A DNA stretch of 64,000 bases from Streptomyces brasiliensis (GTDB lineage: Bacteria; Actinomycetota; Actinomycetes; Streptomycetales; Streptomycetaceae): contig NZ_BMQA01000028.1 in NCBI RefSeq assembly GCF_014647875.1, positions 44,452-108,451 of the forward strand, written 5' to 3'. Below the pieces are notes generated by a model. That model made no database searches and was not told the DNA's origin. It worked only from the letters and a program-made list of their open reading frames with translations. Both the position numbers and the translations under genes were made by a program. Below are positions 51,925 to 60,739 of this stretch, piece after piece (within the stretch, counting starts at the first letter, position 1; every line of letters starts with the position of its first letter).

Positions 51925-54042
51925 TCACTCGGATGCGGAAGCGGAACCATCGCCGTCGCGGTTGGCGAGCGCGCGAGCGAGCCGGTCGCGGCTGACGACC
52001 ATGACGCCCTCGGACTTGTGCGGCTCCGCGCCAGCGTCGTCCAGGACGCGCTTGAGGTCGAGGAACGACCACTTCCCGTAAGCGGCCTCGTTCAGGCTCG
52101 CGAGCCGCTGGAGGACGTCCTTCGTCCGCACCCGCGCAGCCGTGCCGACCACCGACGCGATGTCCGCGAGCGGGTCCCGCTCCTCACCCCGCTCGATGAC
52201 GTGCAGCGTCGTGACGCCGTCACGCAGTGCCTTGGCCCGGTCGGCGATGACCTTGGCGTCGTCGGTGCTGATGTAGTGCGTGCGGACCGTGACGGAGGAC
52301 TGGCCCTTGGGGATGGCGATGCCGTCGGAGGCGACGACCAGGGTTCCCTTGTCCAGACCGGGCCGCAGCAGGTTGGGGGCCGCGCCGCCGTCGACGGCCT
52401 TGTCCCCCAGCGCCATCCGGGCCTGCGACTCGGTCCCGAGGGCGAGCGAGGCACGCGTGTGGGCGCCCTCACGCACGAGCTTGGGAAGGTTCTGGTCGGT
52501 CGGGTCCTGCGTGCCCTGCCACAGCAGCACGTTCACGGCCCGCCCCTGGTTGTGGATCTTCCGTGCGGCCATGAAGTACCGGGACGTCGAGGACGAACCG
52601 CCATAGGGGCGCTTGTCCTCGCCCTTGACCGGGCACATGAACGCGACCTGCGCCTCATCCACGATCACGACCAGCAACGGGAACTCCGTGCCAGGCGGCG
52701 CCTGAAGACGCCGGTTCATCTCCTCCACGGCGTCCTCCGCCATCTCCGTGACCTGGATGACGTGGTCGTCGGTCGGACCCTGGATCAGCCGGGAGGCGAT
52801 CCCGTCGAACATGGCCCAGTCGCCCACGCCCTTCAGGTCACCCATCCAGAACTCCACCGTGCGGTCCAGCGCCAGCCACAGGGCGAGCGAGCGCAGGGCG
52901 GCGGTCTTGCCCTGGTTGGACAGGCCGGTGATGAGCAGGTGGCGCTGATACACACTCAGCGCTGCCGCGTCCCCGCGCAGGTCCTGACCCCACGGGGCCT
53001 TGCCGGTCTTGTAGTTCGCGGTCATCGTCTCGTCGGTGACCAGCGGCGACGGCCCGATCGGCTCATCCAGCGCGCCCGAGTCGGCGATCCACAGGCGGAC
53101 GGTGCGGGCCGCCTCGGGGATCGTGATGAACACCTCGTGCTCATGCCGGGTCAGGTTCTCCGCGAGCTTACGGCGCCGCTTCTGCACCTCGTTCGTCGAC
53201 ACCCCCGAGGGCAGGGTGACGTCGACTTCCACGCCGCATCCGGCGATGCGGATCGGGCCCAGCATGGACGCGCCCGCGTCGCCCATCTCCTTGATGGCGC
53301 CCTTCAGCGGAGCAATGCCCAGGTCACGCAGGGCCTTGACCACGATCGACGGGGTGATCGGCTCACCCTCACTCGATCGGGCACTGTCCGGCAGGGCCCA
53401 CTGGGGTGCGGCCTGTTGCTTGCTGCCGACGGCCCACAGGGCGAGCAGCGCGAGGAACGGGCCGATCGTTATCGCAGGTCCCCACACGATCTGCACGATC
53501 CGGATCAGGGTGGCGATGAACTCGATCGTGGCCGCGAGCGGCGTGACGACGTCGGTGACGTCCTTGTTGGCGATGGCCATCACGACCCCGAGCGCGACCA
53601 GGGCGCCAACGCCCATGCCGGTGCCGACCGCGACGCCCTTGGCCGCGTCCACCGGGGAGTGGAGGAGGTCCATGCGGCGGCGGTGGCGGGCGTCGCGGAA
53701 GCGCTGCAACCGCTCTTCCCACTCCTGCGCCACCTCAAAGTTCCCCGCCGCTTCGGCGGCGCGGAGCATGCGTTCGTAGCGGGCCCCGGTACGGCCGTCC
53801 CAGGTGCGGCGGGCCACGATCCGGCCCCCATTCAGCGTGTAGAGACCGTGACGGGCCACCGCACGAACCGTCGTCTTGGTCGTCTCGTGCGTGACCGCGT
53901 GCTTCACGGCGCGGCCGGAGCGCACCCACAACGGCACGATGGGCGCCGGCGGAGCCTCGGGGACGACGGTGAGCACGGTCGGCGCGTCAGCGCCGGTCGG
54001 AGGGTCGGTGTTCTTGTGCAGGTGAACGACGTTGCCGCTCAT
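51925..54042 (-). CDS. FtsK/SpoIIIE-type DNA translocase (TraB-like)
   Basis: 705 residues. Membrane helices about 139-156 and 172-205, ATPase with Walker A GLSNQGKT (373-380) and Walker B LLVVIVDEAQ (456-465), and a C-terminal winged-helix region (about 630-700) that in TraB proteins reads 8-bp clt repeats. Moves double-stranded element DNA between hyphae. ATG at 54042 after AGGAG. Confidence 0.92.
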   Translation of the reverse strand: MSGNVVHLHKNTDPPTGADAPTVLTVVPEAPPAPIVPLWVRSGRAVKHAVTHETTKTTVRAVARHGLYTLNGGRIVARRTWDGRTGARYERMLRAAEAAGNFEVAQEWEERLQRFRDARHRRRMDLLHSPVDAAKGVAVGTGMGVGALVALGVVMAIANKDVTDVVTPLAATIEFIATLIRIVQIVWGPAITIGPFLALLALWAVGSKQQAAPQWALPDSARSSEGEPITPSIVVKALRDLGIAPLKGAIKEMGDAGASMLGPIRIAGCGVEVDVTLPSGVSTNEVQKRRRKLAENLTRHEHEVFITIPEAARTVRLWIADSGALDEPIGPSPLVTDETMTANYKTGKAPWGQDLRGDAAALSVYQRHLLITGLSNQGKTAALRSLALWLALDRTVEFWMGDLKGVGDWAMFDGIASRLIQGPTDDHVIQVTEMAEDAVEEMNRRLQAPPGTEFPLLVVIVDEAQVAFMCPVKGEDKRPYGGSSSTSRYFMAARKIHNQGRAVNVLLWQGTQDPTDQNLPKLVREGAHTRASLALGTESQARMALGDKAVDGGAAPNLLRPGLDKGTLVVASDGIAIPKGQSSVTVRTHYISTDDAKVIADRAKALRDGVTTLHVIERGEERDPLADIASVVGTAARVRTKDVLQRLASLNEAAYGKWSFLDLKRVLDDAGAEPHKSEGVMVVSRDRLARALANRDGDGSASASE

Positions 54043-54136
54043 GATGGGAAGACTCCTGACTGCCCCGAGAGGGGCGGAAGTTTGAGGGGGTGCCTGCCCC
54101 TGCCCGGCAGCAGCGCGGGCGGGGGGCGGGCGGGCA

Positions 54137-54343
54137 TCAGCGGTGGTGGCTGGCCTTGTGGGTGCGCAGTGCGGCCTTACACGCGGGGCATGAGCGGCTC
54201 GGGCCGTCACCGACGACCGGTGCGGGGATCACTTGGCCACAGATGGCCCGGCTGACGCCGAACACCAGTGGTCCGCAGTCCGGGCAGTGAAAGTGGGAGT
54301 CAAGGACGGGCTTGGCCGTGCCTCCGGTACGGAACACGGTCAC
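54137..54343 (-). CDS. Zinc-ribbon protein
   Basis: 68 residues. SHFHCPDCGPLVFG and SRSCPACKAALRTH form two CxxC knuckles. GTG start overlaps the stop of the next gene (GTGA). Function unknown; small zinc proteins are common in AICE transfer operons. Confidence 0.65.
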   Translation of the reverse strand: MTVFRTGGTAKPVLDSHFHCPDCGPLVFGVSRAICGQVIPAPVVGDGPSRSCPACKAALRTHKASHHR

Positions 54344-54516
54344 CACCACCCCGACTTCTTCTTGGGAACGATGTACGGGCAGCCGTTGATCATGTGGTCG
54401 ACGCACTGCGGGCAGTCCTCACGGGGCCGCAGGTTGCGGTGCACGCGCCGGTCGTGCGCGTGCTGCCAGCACTGCGGGCACTCGCCAGGAGGCGTGTCCT
54501 TGACGGTCACGCTCAC
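54340..54516 (-). CDS. Small double-CxxC protein ending KKKSGWW
   Basis: 58 residues. PPGECPQCWQHAHDRR and REDCPQCVDH: two CPQC pairs for zinc. Its last residues KKKSGWW nearly repeat the end of the adjacent protein. GTG start overlaps the preceding stop. Confidence 0.65.
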   Translation of the reverse strand: MSVTVKDTPPGECPQCWQHAHDRRVHRNLRPREDCPQCVDHMINGCPYIVPKKKSGWW

Positions 54517-54830
54517 CACCACCCGGAGGACTTCTTGGCGGCCTTGGCCTTGGCGTTCTCGGTCACGATCCGGGCCCGCTCGACCTGCAACGCGGTGATC
54601 TCGGCCGTCAGCCGGGTCTCAGCAGAGGTCCAGGCGGTGTCGATGCGCTGGTCGGCGTGGCCGGTGCTGCGACCCCGCGCGCTCCGGTAGGTGCCGCTGG
54701 CCGCTGCGGTGAGGACAGCGCGGCGTTCGCGGCCATCCAGCGGCCACATCTCCCGGTTGCGGACCGCTTCGAGCTTGCGGGTCGTCTCCCGAATCGCCCT
54801 GTCCAGGCGACGGGTGTCGGGCTTGCCCAT
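54513..54830 (-). CDS. Helical hypothetical protein ending KKSSGWW
   Basis: 105 residues, Arg/Glu/Ala-rich, largely helical (RRLDRAIRETTRKLEAVRNR; LTAEITALQVERARIVTENA suggests a coiled coil). ATG at 54830 follows GAGGAG. Stop/start overlap with the next gene. Confidence 0.65.
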   Translation of the reverse strand: MGKPDTRRLDRAIRETTRKLEAVRNREMWPLDGRERRAVLTAAASGTYRSARGRSTGHADQRIDTAWTSAETRLTAEITALQVERARIVTENAKAKAAKKSSGWW

Positions 54831-54832
54831 AC

Positions 54833-55180
54833 TCAGGAACTCCTCAAAGGCTCGGAGAGGTCGGGGAACGCGCAAGGGGCGCAGGTACCGAGCGACGGGG
54901 GGATGACGTAGCCCGCATCGCGTCGGCACTCGGGGCAGGTGCGGCGGGCGGCGTTGGCCTTGGCCAGAGCCGCCCACTTGCCGGGGGTCATCGGCCGCAC
55001 GGGCTTGGCCGCGTCGACGCGGTACAGGTAGGCGACCAACGGGCCCCGGCGGCGGCGTGGCCGCTCTAACTGAGCGGCCACGCCCTGACCACCGGGCCGC
55101 AAGCCGCGCGCCCGCAACTGTCGGCGGGTGGCGTAGCCGTCCGGTGCGAGGTGCCACCGGAAGACCGGCAGCGCGGCCAT
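54833..55180 (-). CDS. RRQRL-type zinc-binding protein
   Basis: 115 residues. YATRRQLRARGLRPGGQ corresponds to the RRQRL motif family of AICEs; RTCPECRRDAGYVIPPS and GTCAPC supply zinc Cys. Start shares one base with the preceding stop (TGATG). Confidence 0.75.
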   Translation of the reverse strand: MAALPVFRWHLAPDGYATRRQLRARGLRPGGQGVAAQLERPRRRRGPLVAYLYRVDAAKPVRPMTPGKWAALAKANAARRTCPECRRDAGYVIPPSLGTCAPCAFPDLSEPLRSS

Positions 55181-56064
55181 CACGCGGTGGCGGCGGCGCG
55201 CTCAGCCAAGAGCGTGTCGCGCAGCGTCCGGGCGTTGGTCGGGGAGGTGTGGACCGTGCGGCGGATCCCCTCAGCGGTGATCTGCGCATCGGCCCAATCG
55301 GCGGTCGCGGCCCGTGCCTCGTCGAGCAGTTGAGCCGGTGTCCGCTTCGGTCGGGTCGACCGCGCCGCCTCGGGAACCCGACCAGTCGCCCTGCGGGGTC
55401 GGGTCGACTCAGCCGGAACCGTCCGCCGCTCGATCGAGGCGACCGGCACCCGATCGATCGCGGGTGCCAGTTTGGGTGTCTGGGTCGACTTGATGAAGTC
55501 GACCGCCACCGGATCGGCCATCCGCACCATCGGTGCGACGACGGGCGGCGGGGTCGATTCCACGAGGTCAGCCGTAGACCGAATCATCTCGGTCTCGGTG
55601 GATTCCTCCGCATTCGCGGTGTCGGCCGGAATCGGGGCGGGGCGGTGGTGCAGCACCTTGGCGACCAGATCCGATCCGAAGTAGATCGAGCCGACCGGAA
55701 GCGACGTGGCCAACAGCACAAGCGCCCAGTTCGCCGGATCCCAGTCCGCGAGCCGTCCCCAGTCGACCGTGCTGCCGTGCAGCTTCGGCACGAGACCGTG
55801 GACGTAGTTGAGGACCAGGGAAGCGATCGTGTAGGTGCCCAGCACCTTCAACGCGAACTTCCGATCCTGGTCGACCAGCACGAGGGTGGCGACCAGCGCC
55901 AGGGCCATCAGGCCGTCGACCACGAACGGGTAGAGGGTGGCGGCGGTGTTGTCCGCGCCGATGGCGTTCGCGATGTCCCGCAGCGCGTTCCACGAGACCC
56001 GGAACGCCATGCCGACCACGCCGACCAGCGCGGTCACGAGCAGGATGCGGCCGGTGCGGTTCAT
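55180..56064 (-). CDS. DUF2637 membrane protein (Spd/transfer-associated)
   Basis: 294 residues. Four membrane helices in the first 140 residues (ILLVTALVGVVGMAF, YPFVVDGLMALALVATLVLV and others), then a Pro/Ser-rich cytosolic region and a C-terminal helical segment (RTPAQLLDEARAATADW, RTLRDTLLAERAAATA) like the DNA-binding tail of DUF2637 proteins. Common in actinobacterial conjugative elements. Confidence 0.85.
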   Translation of the reverse strand: MNRTGRILLVTALVGVVGMAFRVSWNALRDIANAIGADNTAATLYPFVVDGLMALALVATLVLVDQDRKFALKVLGTYTIASLVLNYVHGLVPKLHGSTVDWGRLADWDPANWALVLLATSLPVGSIYFGSDLVAKVLHHRPAPIPADTANAEESTETEMIRSTADLVESTPPPVVAPMVRMADPVAVDFIKSTQTPKLAPAIDRVPVASIERRTVPAESTRPRRATGRVPEAARSTRPKRTPAQLLDEARAATADWADAQITAEGIRRTVHTSPTNARTLRDTLLAERAAATA

Positions 56065-56327
56065 GCCGCGCCCCCGTCCGCGTCGTAGTGGCGGTAGGTG
56101 GTCGGCGGCTTCGTCGCGAGCCGCTTCCGCAGGTAATCGGTGTGCCAGCCCAGCCCCCAATCGGCGGCCGGAGGCTCACCCAGCGCCCCGGTCAGGGCAA
56201 CGACCGCGTCAAGCACACGGTCTTCCAGCAGGAGCTGGAACGCTTCACGGTCAGCGAAGGTGGCCGGTGCGGGGATGTTGATGGCGTCCAGGACGGCCGC
56301 CAGGAACTCCCGGGTGTCGTCCTTCAC
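56061..56327 (-). CDS. AICE hypothetical protein (88 residues)
   Basis: MKDDTREFLAAVLDAINIP start and WGLGWHTDYLRKRLATKPP; no motif recognised. Four-base overlaps on both sides place it in the transfer operon. Confidence 0.65.
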   Translation of the reverse strand: MKDDTREFLAAVLDAINIPAPATFADREAFQLLLEDRVLDAVVALTGALGEPPAADWGLGWHTDYLRKRLATKPPTTYRHYDADGGAA

Positions 56328-56593
56328 GCCGCACCCCCGGGCAGGGTCGCCCCGGCGGCGCGGTTGGCCAGCTCCCGGCGGGCCGCGAGGACCCGGCGGC
56401 GGGCCCGGCGGATCCGGCGAGCGTCCAGCTCGCCCGGCGTGCGGTCCAGGGTGACGATCTGCGCGTCCAGCAGGTCAACCTCCGCCAGGATGACCGGGAG
56501 CTCCCGCTCGATCGCGTCCAACTCCGCGTCCGTCGGCTCCATCCACGGCTCGAACGCGGTAACAAGGTCCTGAACAGTGACGATGGGACTCAT
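56324..56593 (-). CDS. DUF6284-like helical protein
   Basis: 89 residues; TDAELDAIERELPVILAEVD and RRARRRVLAARRELANRA form two helices with the acidic/basic pattern of the DUF6284 family recurrent in AICEs. First gene of the leftward transfer operon; GAGGAG lies 14 bases upstream of the ATG at 56593. Confidence 0.7.
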   Translation of the reverse strand: MSPIVTVQDLVTAFEPWMEPTDAELDAIERELPVILAEVDLLDAQIVTLDRTPGELDARRIRRARRRVLAARRELANRAAGATLPGGAA

Positions 56594-57219
56594 AGGGTCG
56601 TAACTCCTCTGCTCTGGAACGGCCCGAACAGCGGCTCCCGGGGTGCCACCCGGGAGCCGCCTGCCGTCTAGGGGGTAGAGGCCTCTCGCGAGGACGAGCG
56701 GCCACGGCCGCCCGGCACCGAGCGCCACCCAAGGCGGCGGTGCCGGGGACCGTGAGCACTGGTGCTCAGCACAAGGTCATGAGGCGCGCAGTCCGTGACC
56801 GCGCGGTTCGTCTTTTCGGGTTGGGCAGACGGAGCCCGCGATCTTTGCCCTTGTCTCGCCGCACGTAACGGCTCCACCCGCCCCGCAAGGACGGCATAGG
56901 GAGAAGGTTCTTGCTGCTCTCGTGTGCGGCAGGGCCTACGGCTTGTCGCTGTTGCCTGCGTACTTCTGACGGCCGCTCTTCCCGTGTGCAGGCTGCGGTA
57001 CGTCCTCTGTTCAGTTCTCAACCAACGAACGCTCCTTCGTACTCACCCCCAGTCGGGGGCTTTCCTCCGGGCGTACGACCTGTACGGCAATGCCATACGT
57101 GACACCTCATCCGACTTGTCTGGAGGAGTGCGCCGTGGCAAAAGATTGCACGAGTCGGGCTTGGAGAGTCAAGCCCCCTGGTCTAACTTGTACGGAGGAG
57201 TTGGAGCAGAGGGGATGTC
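56594..57219. promoter_or_regulatory. Divergent regulatory region of element B
   Basis: No gene seen in 626 bases. It holds a stem just before the transfer operon ribosome site (56631-56660, GCGGCTCCCGGG / ACCCGGGAGCCGC), CGGCACCG/CGGTGCCG arms (56713-56745), a 16-bp palindrome TGAGCACTGGTGCTCA (56753-56768), and two direct repeats ACTTGTCTGGAGGAGT (57114-57129) and ACTTGTACGGAGGAGT (57186-57201) upstream of the GntR gene, likely its operators. Confidence 0.55.
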
Positions 57220-57996
57220 TTGGCAGTGCGACGCGGCATGACGAAGGCGCAGGAAATCGCCTATGACCTGCGCGAACAGATCCTTTCCGGGGCGCTGAGG
57301 GGGGGCGAAGCACTGCCCAGCGAATCGAAGATGATGAGCCAGTACGGCTACAGCCGAGAGACGATCCGCTCCGGCGTTCGCGTCTTGATTGAGGAAGGCC
57401 TGGTCGTCACAGGGCAAGGTCAGGGCAAGTACGTCCGCGAGGACTACCCGCCCGTCGTGTGGAACTGGACGACACTCGAAAGCCGGAGCCGCCATGCCAA
57501 CGCGGTCGAAGGGCGAACGGCCGGCGACCAGTGGGCAAGCGTGATCTCGGAGAACGGGAACGCCCCCCGCCAGGACATTTCCGTGTCGATCGTTGAACCC
57601 CCACCGCACGTGCGCGAGCGGCTCGAACTCCCCGCCAACGGCTTGGCCGTCGCCCGTAAGCGCGTCCGGTTCATAGACAACCGGCCCTACGCACTGGCCG
57701 ACTCGTACTTCCCCCAGGAACTCGTCAACGGCACGCCCTTGATGGAGCCCCGAGACGTCTCCGCACCTGGGGGCATCTTGGCCTCCGTGGGCCTCGTGCA
57801 AGCGAAGTACGTAGACGAAATCTCAGTACGCATGCCGACTCGCCAGGAGGCTGAGCTTCTTGCCCTACCTGCGGCAACACCGGTCGCTGAGCACACCCGA
57901 ACGGGTTACGACGCGGACGGCCGTCCCCTCCGCTGCATGGTCACTATCCTCCCCGGAGACAGGCACAAGATCCTCTATGAAGTCAGCACGGACTGA
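57220..57996 (+). CDS. GntR family regulator with UTRA domain (KorSA-like)
   Basis: 258 residues. Winged helix EIAYDLREQILSGALRGGEA, PSESKMMSQYGYSRETIRSG; UTRA effector domain from about residue 90 (VVEP-like SIVEPPPHVRERLEL, KRVRFIDNRPYALADSYFP). Such regulators repress transfer and replication genes of pSAM2-like elements. Start TTG at 57220 has GGGG five bases upstream; GTG 57226 and ATG 57238 are alternatives. Confidence 0.9.
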   Translation: MAVRRGMTKAQEIAYDLREQILSGALRGGEALPSESKMMSQYGYSRETIRSGVRVLIEEGLVVTGQGQGKYVREDYPPVVWNWTTLESRSRHANAVEGRTAGDQWASVISENGNAPRQDISVSIVEPPPHVRERLELPANGLAVARKRVRFIDNRPYALADSYFPQELVNGTPLMEPRDVSAPGGILASVGLVQAKYVDEISVRMPTRQEAELLALPAATPVAEHTRTGYDADGRPLRCMVTILPGDRHKILYEVSTD

Positions 57997-58594
57997 GTAC
58001 CTACGCCCCGCAGCAGCCGAGGATGTGCCCGCCCTCTTGGCTCTGCGAACAGAAGCGGAGCGGTGGCTACGCACCAAAGGCACCGACCAGTGGAGCGACG
58101 CGGAAACCGGCGAAAGGGCCATCGCGAAATGGCGCGCCAGCATAGATGAGGGACGCGCATGGGTTGTGACTGACGAGCGTGACGAAGTACTCGCCACTGT
58201 CAGCCGTGGTCCGGTCGACCGGGACTTCTGGACGGACGCCGATCACCCTGAGACCGCGCTGTATCTGTACAAGCTGATCGTTGCGCGCAAAGCGGCGGGC
58301 CGACAACTCGGCATACGGGTCGTCGACTGGATGTCCCGCCTTGCAGCCTTGGAGGGGCGAACCTGGGTGCGCATTGACACCTGGCGCACGAACTTGGGAT
58401 TGCACGCCTACTACGAGCGCTTGGGCTTCAGGCACGTCCGCACCGAGGAGCCGCCGCACAGACGTTCGGGATGGCTCGCTCAGCGGCCAGCAGGCGAGCT
58501 TGCCCTACCTCGCGACCTCTTGTTCGCCTCCCCTCGCGGGGGCCGTCACGAGGTCGTGACAACGGGTCTCGAAGTGCCGCTTCAGAGGGGGTAA
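57977..58594 (+). CDS. GNAT acetyltransferase
   Basis: 205 residues. YLRPAAAEDVPALLALRTEA start, acetyl-CoA loop around RKAAGRQLGIRVVDW, and GLHAYYERLGFRHV. Overlaps the GntR gene by 20 bases, so co-expressed. Its place matches the slot where related elements carry Pif-type Nudix proteins; substrate unknown. Cargo or modification of a host or competitor molecule. Confidence 0.82.
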   Translation: MKSARTEYLRPAAAEDVPALLALRTEAERWLRTKGTDQWSDAETGERAIAKWRASIDEGRAWVVTDERDEVLATVSRGPVDRDFWTDADHPETALYLYKLIVARKAAGRQLGIRVVDWMSRLAALEGRTWVRIDTWRTNLGLHAYYERLGFRHVRTEEPPHRRSGWLAQRPAGELALPRDLLFASPRGGRHEVVTTGLEVPLQRG

Positions 58595-58620
58595 AACGCT
58601 GGTCAGGAGGGGGTGACTCC

Positions 58621-58638
58621 GTCTCAGTTTCCGTCTCA
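58621..58638. repeat. Arm-type repeat, right end of element B
   Basis: GTCTCAGTTTCCGTCTCA followed by GTTCACGCG and GAATGAACGAGG motifs before attR. The 150 bases from the GNAT stop to attR carry no gene and are the probable attP arm. Confidence 0.6.
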
Positions 58639-58744
58639 TTCATGTCTGTCCCGCGCCGTCCACACCGGTTCACGCGCTGAGCGTGAGTACACGAATGAAC
58701 GAGGCTGAACAGCTCTGGATCACGCTCTGACCAGCACGAACAGA

Positions 58745-58799
58745 CCTCGAAAGCGAGTGTGGCGCAAGTCACCGAGGGTTCAAATCCCTCCGCTACCGC
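58745..58799 (+). repeat. attR, element B
   Basis: Exact copy of attL, containing only the 3' half of tRNA-Ser(CGA). Confidence 0.93.
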
Positions 58800-58804
58800 T
58801 CGAG

Positions 58805-58832
58805 AAGGGCCCCGTCGCGAGACGGGGCCCTT
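58805..58832. terminator. Hairpin after attR
   Basis: AAGGGCCCCGTC / GACGGGGCCCTT; probably the original terminator of tRNA-Ser(CGA). The following 290 bases to 59125 show no gene. Confidence 0.8.
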
Positions 58833-59125
58833 CGTGCGTTCCCGGGAGCCGCCCGGGCGGACCGACGGGGACGGATCCACAGGTACGCGCCGCGACCCGG
58901 GGGAATGGCACGGCGCGCACCCCGCAGTGGGATCCGTCCCCGGCCCCTCGGATTCCTGCCGGATCCGCCGGGGCCTGTTTCCATCCTGCGCCTCGGGGCA
59001 GAGTGCGCGGGGGCGGCAAAAGGCCTCGACCTGCGGGCCGTTGGTCCCTAAAAAAGGTGTGAAGGTTACACTCGCGCCCGGCAACAGGGGTCCCGAGGGG
59101 CACAGCAGTCACAGGGGAGGCCGCG

Positions 59126-59305
59126 GTGGCGGTGAACGCCAAGAAGATCGCCGTATTCGTGCTCGTGGTCTTCGCGCTGTACGTGATCATCACTGACCCG
59201 GCCAAAGCCGCGGACTACGTCCAGATAGGGTTCGAGGGCATATCGAACGCCGCGAAGGCCATCGGCGACTTCATGACCTGGATCGCCGACGGGGCGAAGA
59301 ACTGA
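59126..59305 (+). CDS. Small single-pass membrane protein
   Basis: 59 residues: VAVNAKKIAVFVLVVFALYV start with one helix (about 7-23), then DYVQIGFEGISNAAKAIGDF, an amphipathic segment. GTG at 59126 preceded by GGGGAGG. Eleven bases before the Dabb gene. Unknown role. Confidence 0.7.
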   Translation: MAVNAKKIAVFVLVVFALYVIITDPAKAADYVQIGFEGISNAAKAIGDFMTWIADGAKN

Positions 59306-59315
59306 GGGACGAGCC

Positions 59316-59609
59316 ATGATCCGCCACCTGGTCCTGTTCAAGCTCGACGAGGGCGTCGAGCGCGACGACCCGCGCGTCGCGGCGGGCGACGCGGCCTTCC
59401 GTGCCCTGGGCGGGCAGATCGAGGAGCTGCGCTTCTGGGAGTGCGGCTGGAACGTCAGCGACCGCCCCATCGCCTATGACTACGCGATCAACTCGGCGGT
59501 CGAGGACACGGACGCCCTGCGGCGCTACATCGAGCATCCGGCGCACCAGGCGGGCGTCGCGCTGTGGCGGGAGTTCGCCACGTGGGTGATCGCCGACTAC
59601 GAGTTCTGA
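59316..59609 (+). CDS. Dabb (dimeric alpha-beta barrel) family protein
   Basis: 97 residues. MIRHLVLFKLDEGVE start and YIEHPAHQAGVALWREFATW near the end are diagnostic. These small dimers are stress-induced or act as cyclases in polyketide pathways; role here unknown. Ribosome site GAGGGACGAGCC. Confidence 0.85.
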   Translation: MIRHLVLFKLDEGVERDDPRVAAGDAAFRALGGQIEELRFWECGWNVSDRPIAYDYAINSAVEDTDALRRYIEHPAHQAGVALWREFATWVIADYEF

Positions 59610-59779
59610 GCCCCGCGCCTCCTCTGCCCTCCGCCACCACGGCGGGGGGCTTTCGTGTGTACGGAGCCCCAACTTGCCCTCAACACGGAGTTATGCGGTG
59701 CTTGCACACAGTGCACATGTCTTGTGATGCTATGACCGCTTTTGACGGATGATTGACCGATGAAGAGGTGGCATCGACC

Positions 59780-60601
59780 GTGTCGGCCAGTACTGCGCCT
59801 CTTCAGGGAGAGGCACCCGCCCCCGCCCCCGAGAAGCGGCGCGGAGCCGATACGCGAGCGCTGACCCAGGTGCTCTTCGCCGAGCTGAAGGAGCTCCAGC
59901 CGGGCACGCCGGAGCACAACCGCGTGCGAGGGGCGCTCATCGAGGCGAACCTCCCGCTCGTGCGCTACGCGGCCGCCCGATTCCGCTCCCGCAACGAGCC
60001 GATGGAGGACGTCGTCCAGGTCGGCACCATCGGGCTGATCAACGCCATCGACCGCTTCGACCCGGACCGGGGCGTGCAGTTCCCGACCTTCGCGATGCCG
60101 ACCGTCGTCGGCGAGATCAAGCGGTACTTCCGGGACAACGTCCGCACGGTCCACGTACCGCGCCGGCTGCACGAGCTGTGGGTGCAGGTCAACAGCGCGA
60201 CCGAGGACCTCACGACGGCGTTCGGGCGCTCCCCCTCCACCGCCGAGATCGCCGAGCGGCTGCGCATCAGCGAGGACGAGGTGCTCTCCTGCATCGAGGC
60301 CGGGCGGTCGTACCACGCGACGTCCCTGGAGGCCGCACAGGAGGGCGACGGACTGCCGGGCCTGCTGGACCGCATCGGCTACGAGGACCCGGCCCTGGAC
60401 GGCGTGGAACACCGCGATCTGGTCCGGCATCTGCTCGTCCAGCTCCCCGAGCGGGAACAGCGCATCCTGCTCCTGCGCTACTACAGCAATCTGACCCAGT
60501 CGCAGATCAGCGCGGAACTCGGCGTCTCCCAGATGCACGTCTCGCGCCTGCTCGCGCGCAGCTTCCAGCGGCTGCGCTCGGCGAACCGGATCGACGCCTG
60601 A
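59780..60601 (+). CDS. sigF: SigB-family sigma factor SigF
   Basis: 273 residues. Region 2: LPLVRYAAARFRSRNEPMED, GTIGLINAIDRFDPDRG, FPTFAMPTVVGEIKRYFRD; region 3: VPRRLHELWVQVN; region 4: LPEREQRILLLRYYSNLTQS, QMHVSRLLARSFQRL. SigF governs late spore maturation in Streptomyces. GTG start at 59780 has GAGGTGG eight bases upstream; the TTG at 59753 is less likely. Immediate partner of sigN downstream, an order recalled as SCO4035-SCO4034. Confidence 0.93.
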   Translation: MSASTAPLQGEAPAPAPEKRRGADTRALTQVLFAELKELQPGTPEHNRVRGALIEANLPLVRYAAARFRSRNEPMEDVVQVGTIGLINAIDRFDPDRGVQFPTFAMPTVVGEIKRYFRDNVRTVHVPRRLHELWVQVNSATEDLTTAFGRSPSTAEIAERLRISEDEVLSCIEAGRSYHATSLEAAQEGDGLPGLLDRIGYEDPALDGVEHRDLVRHLLVQLPEREQRILLLRYYSNLTQSQISAELGVSQMHVSRLLARSFQRLRSANRIDA

Positions 60602-60739
60602 CCGGGCACGGGTGGAGCCAAAACCGCATAAAGGATCGAACCATCACCGGGGCGAGCGATTCGCCCACCAGGGGCGTTGCCGACAGTTGTGCTCCCGGAC
60701 GCCGTCAGACCCCCTCCTTCCAGGGCTGATTCGGGACTC

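Larger units (their letters stand above)
46821..58799. mobile_element. AICE-type integrative and conjugative element B (12.0 kb)
   Basis: Bounded by a 55-bp perfect repeat of the tRNA-Ser(CGA) 3' half. It carries a full module set: int, xis, DUF3631 ATPase, prim-pol, spd, FtsK/TraB, DUF2637, GntR, plus a GNAT cargo. All genes except the last two read leftward. All key genes look intact, so it may still be active. Confidence 0.93.

Noticed and set aside
58745..58799. Second tRNA-Ser(CGA) gene
   Set aside because: Lacks the 5' acceptor and D arm; it is attR of element B.
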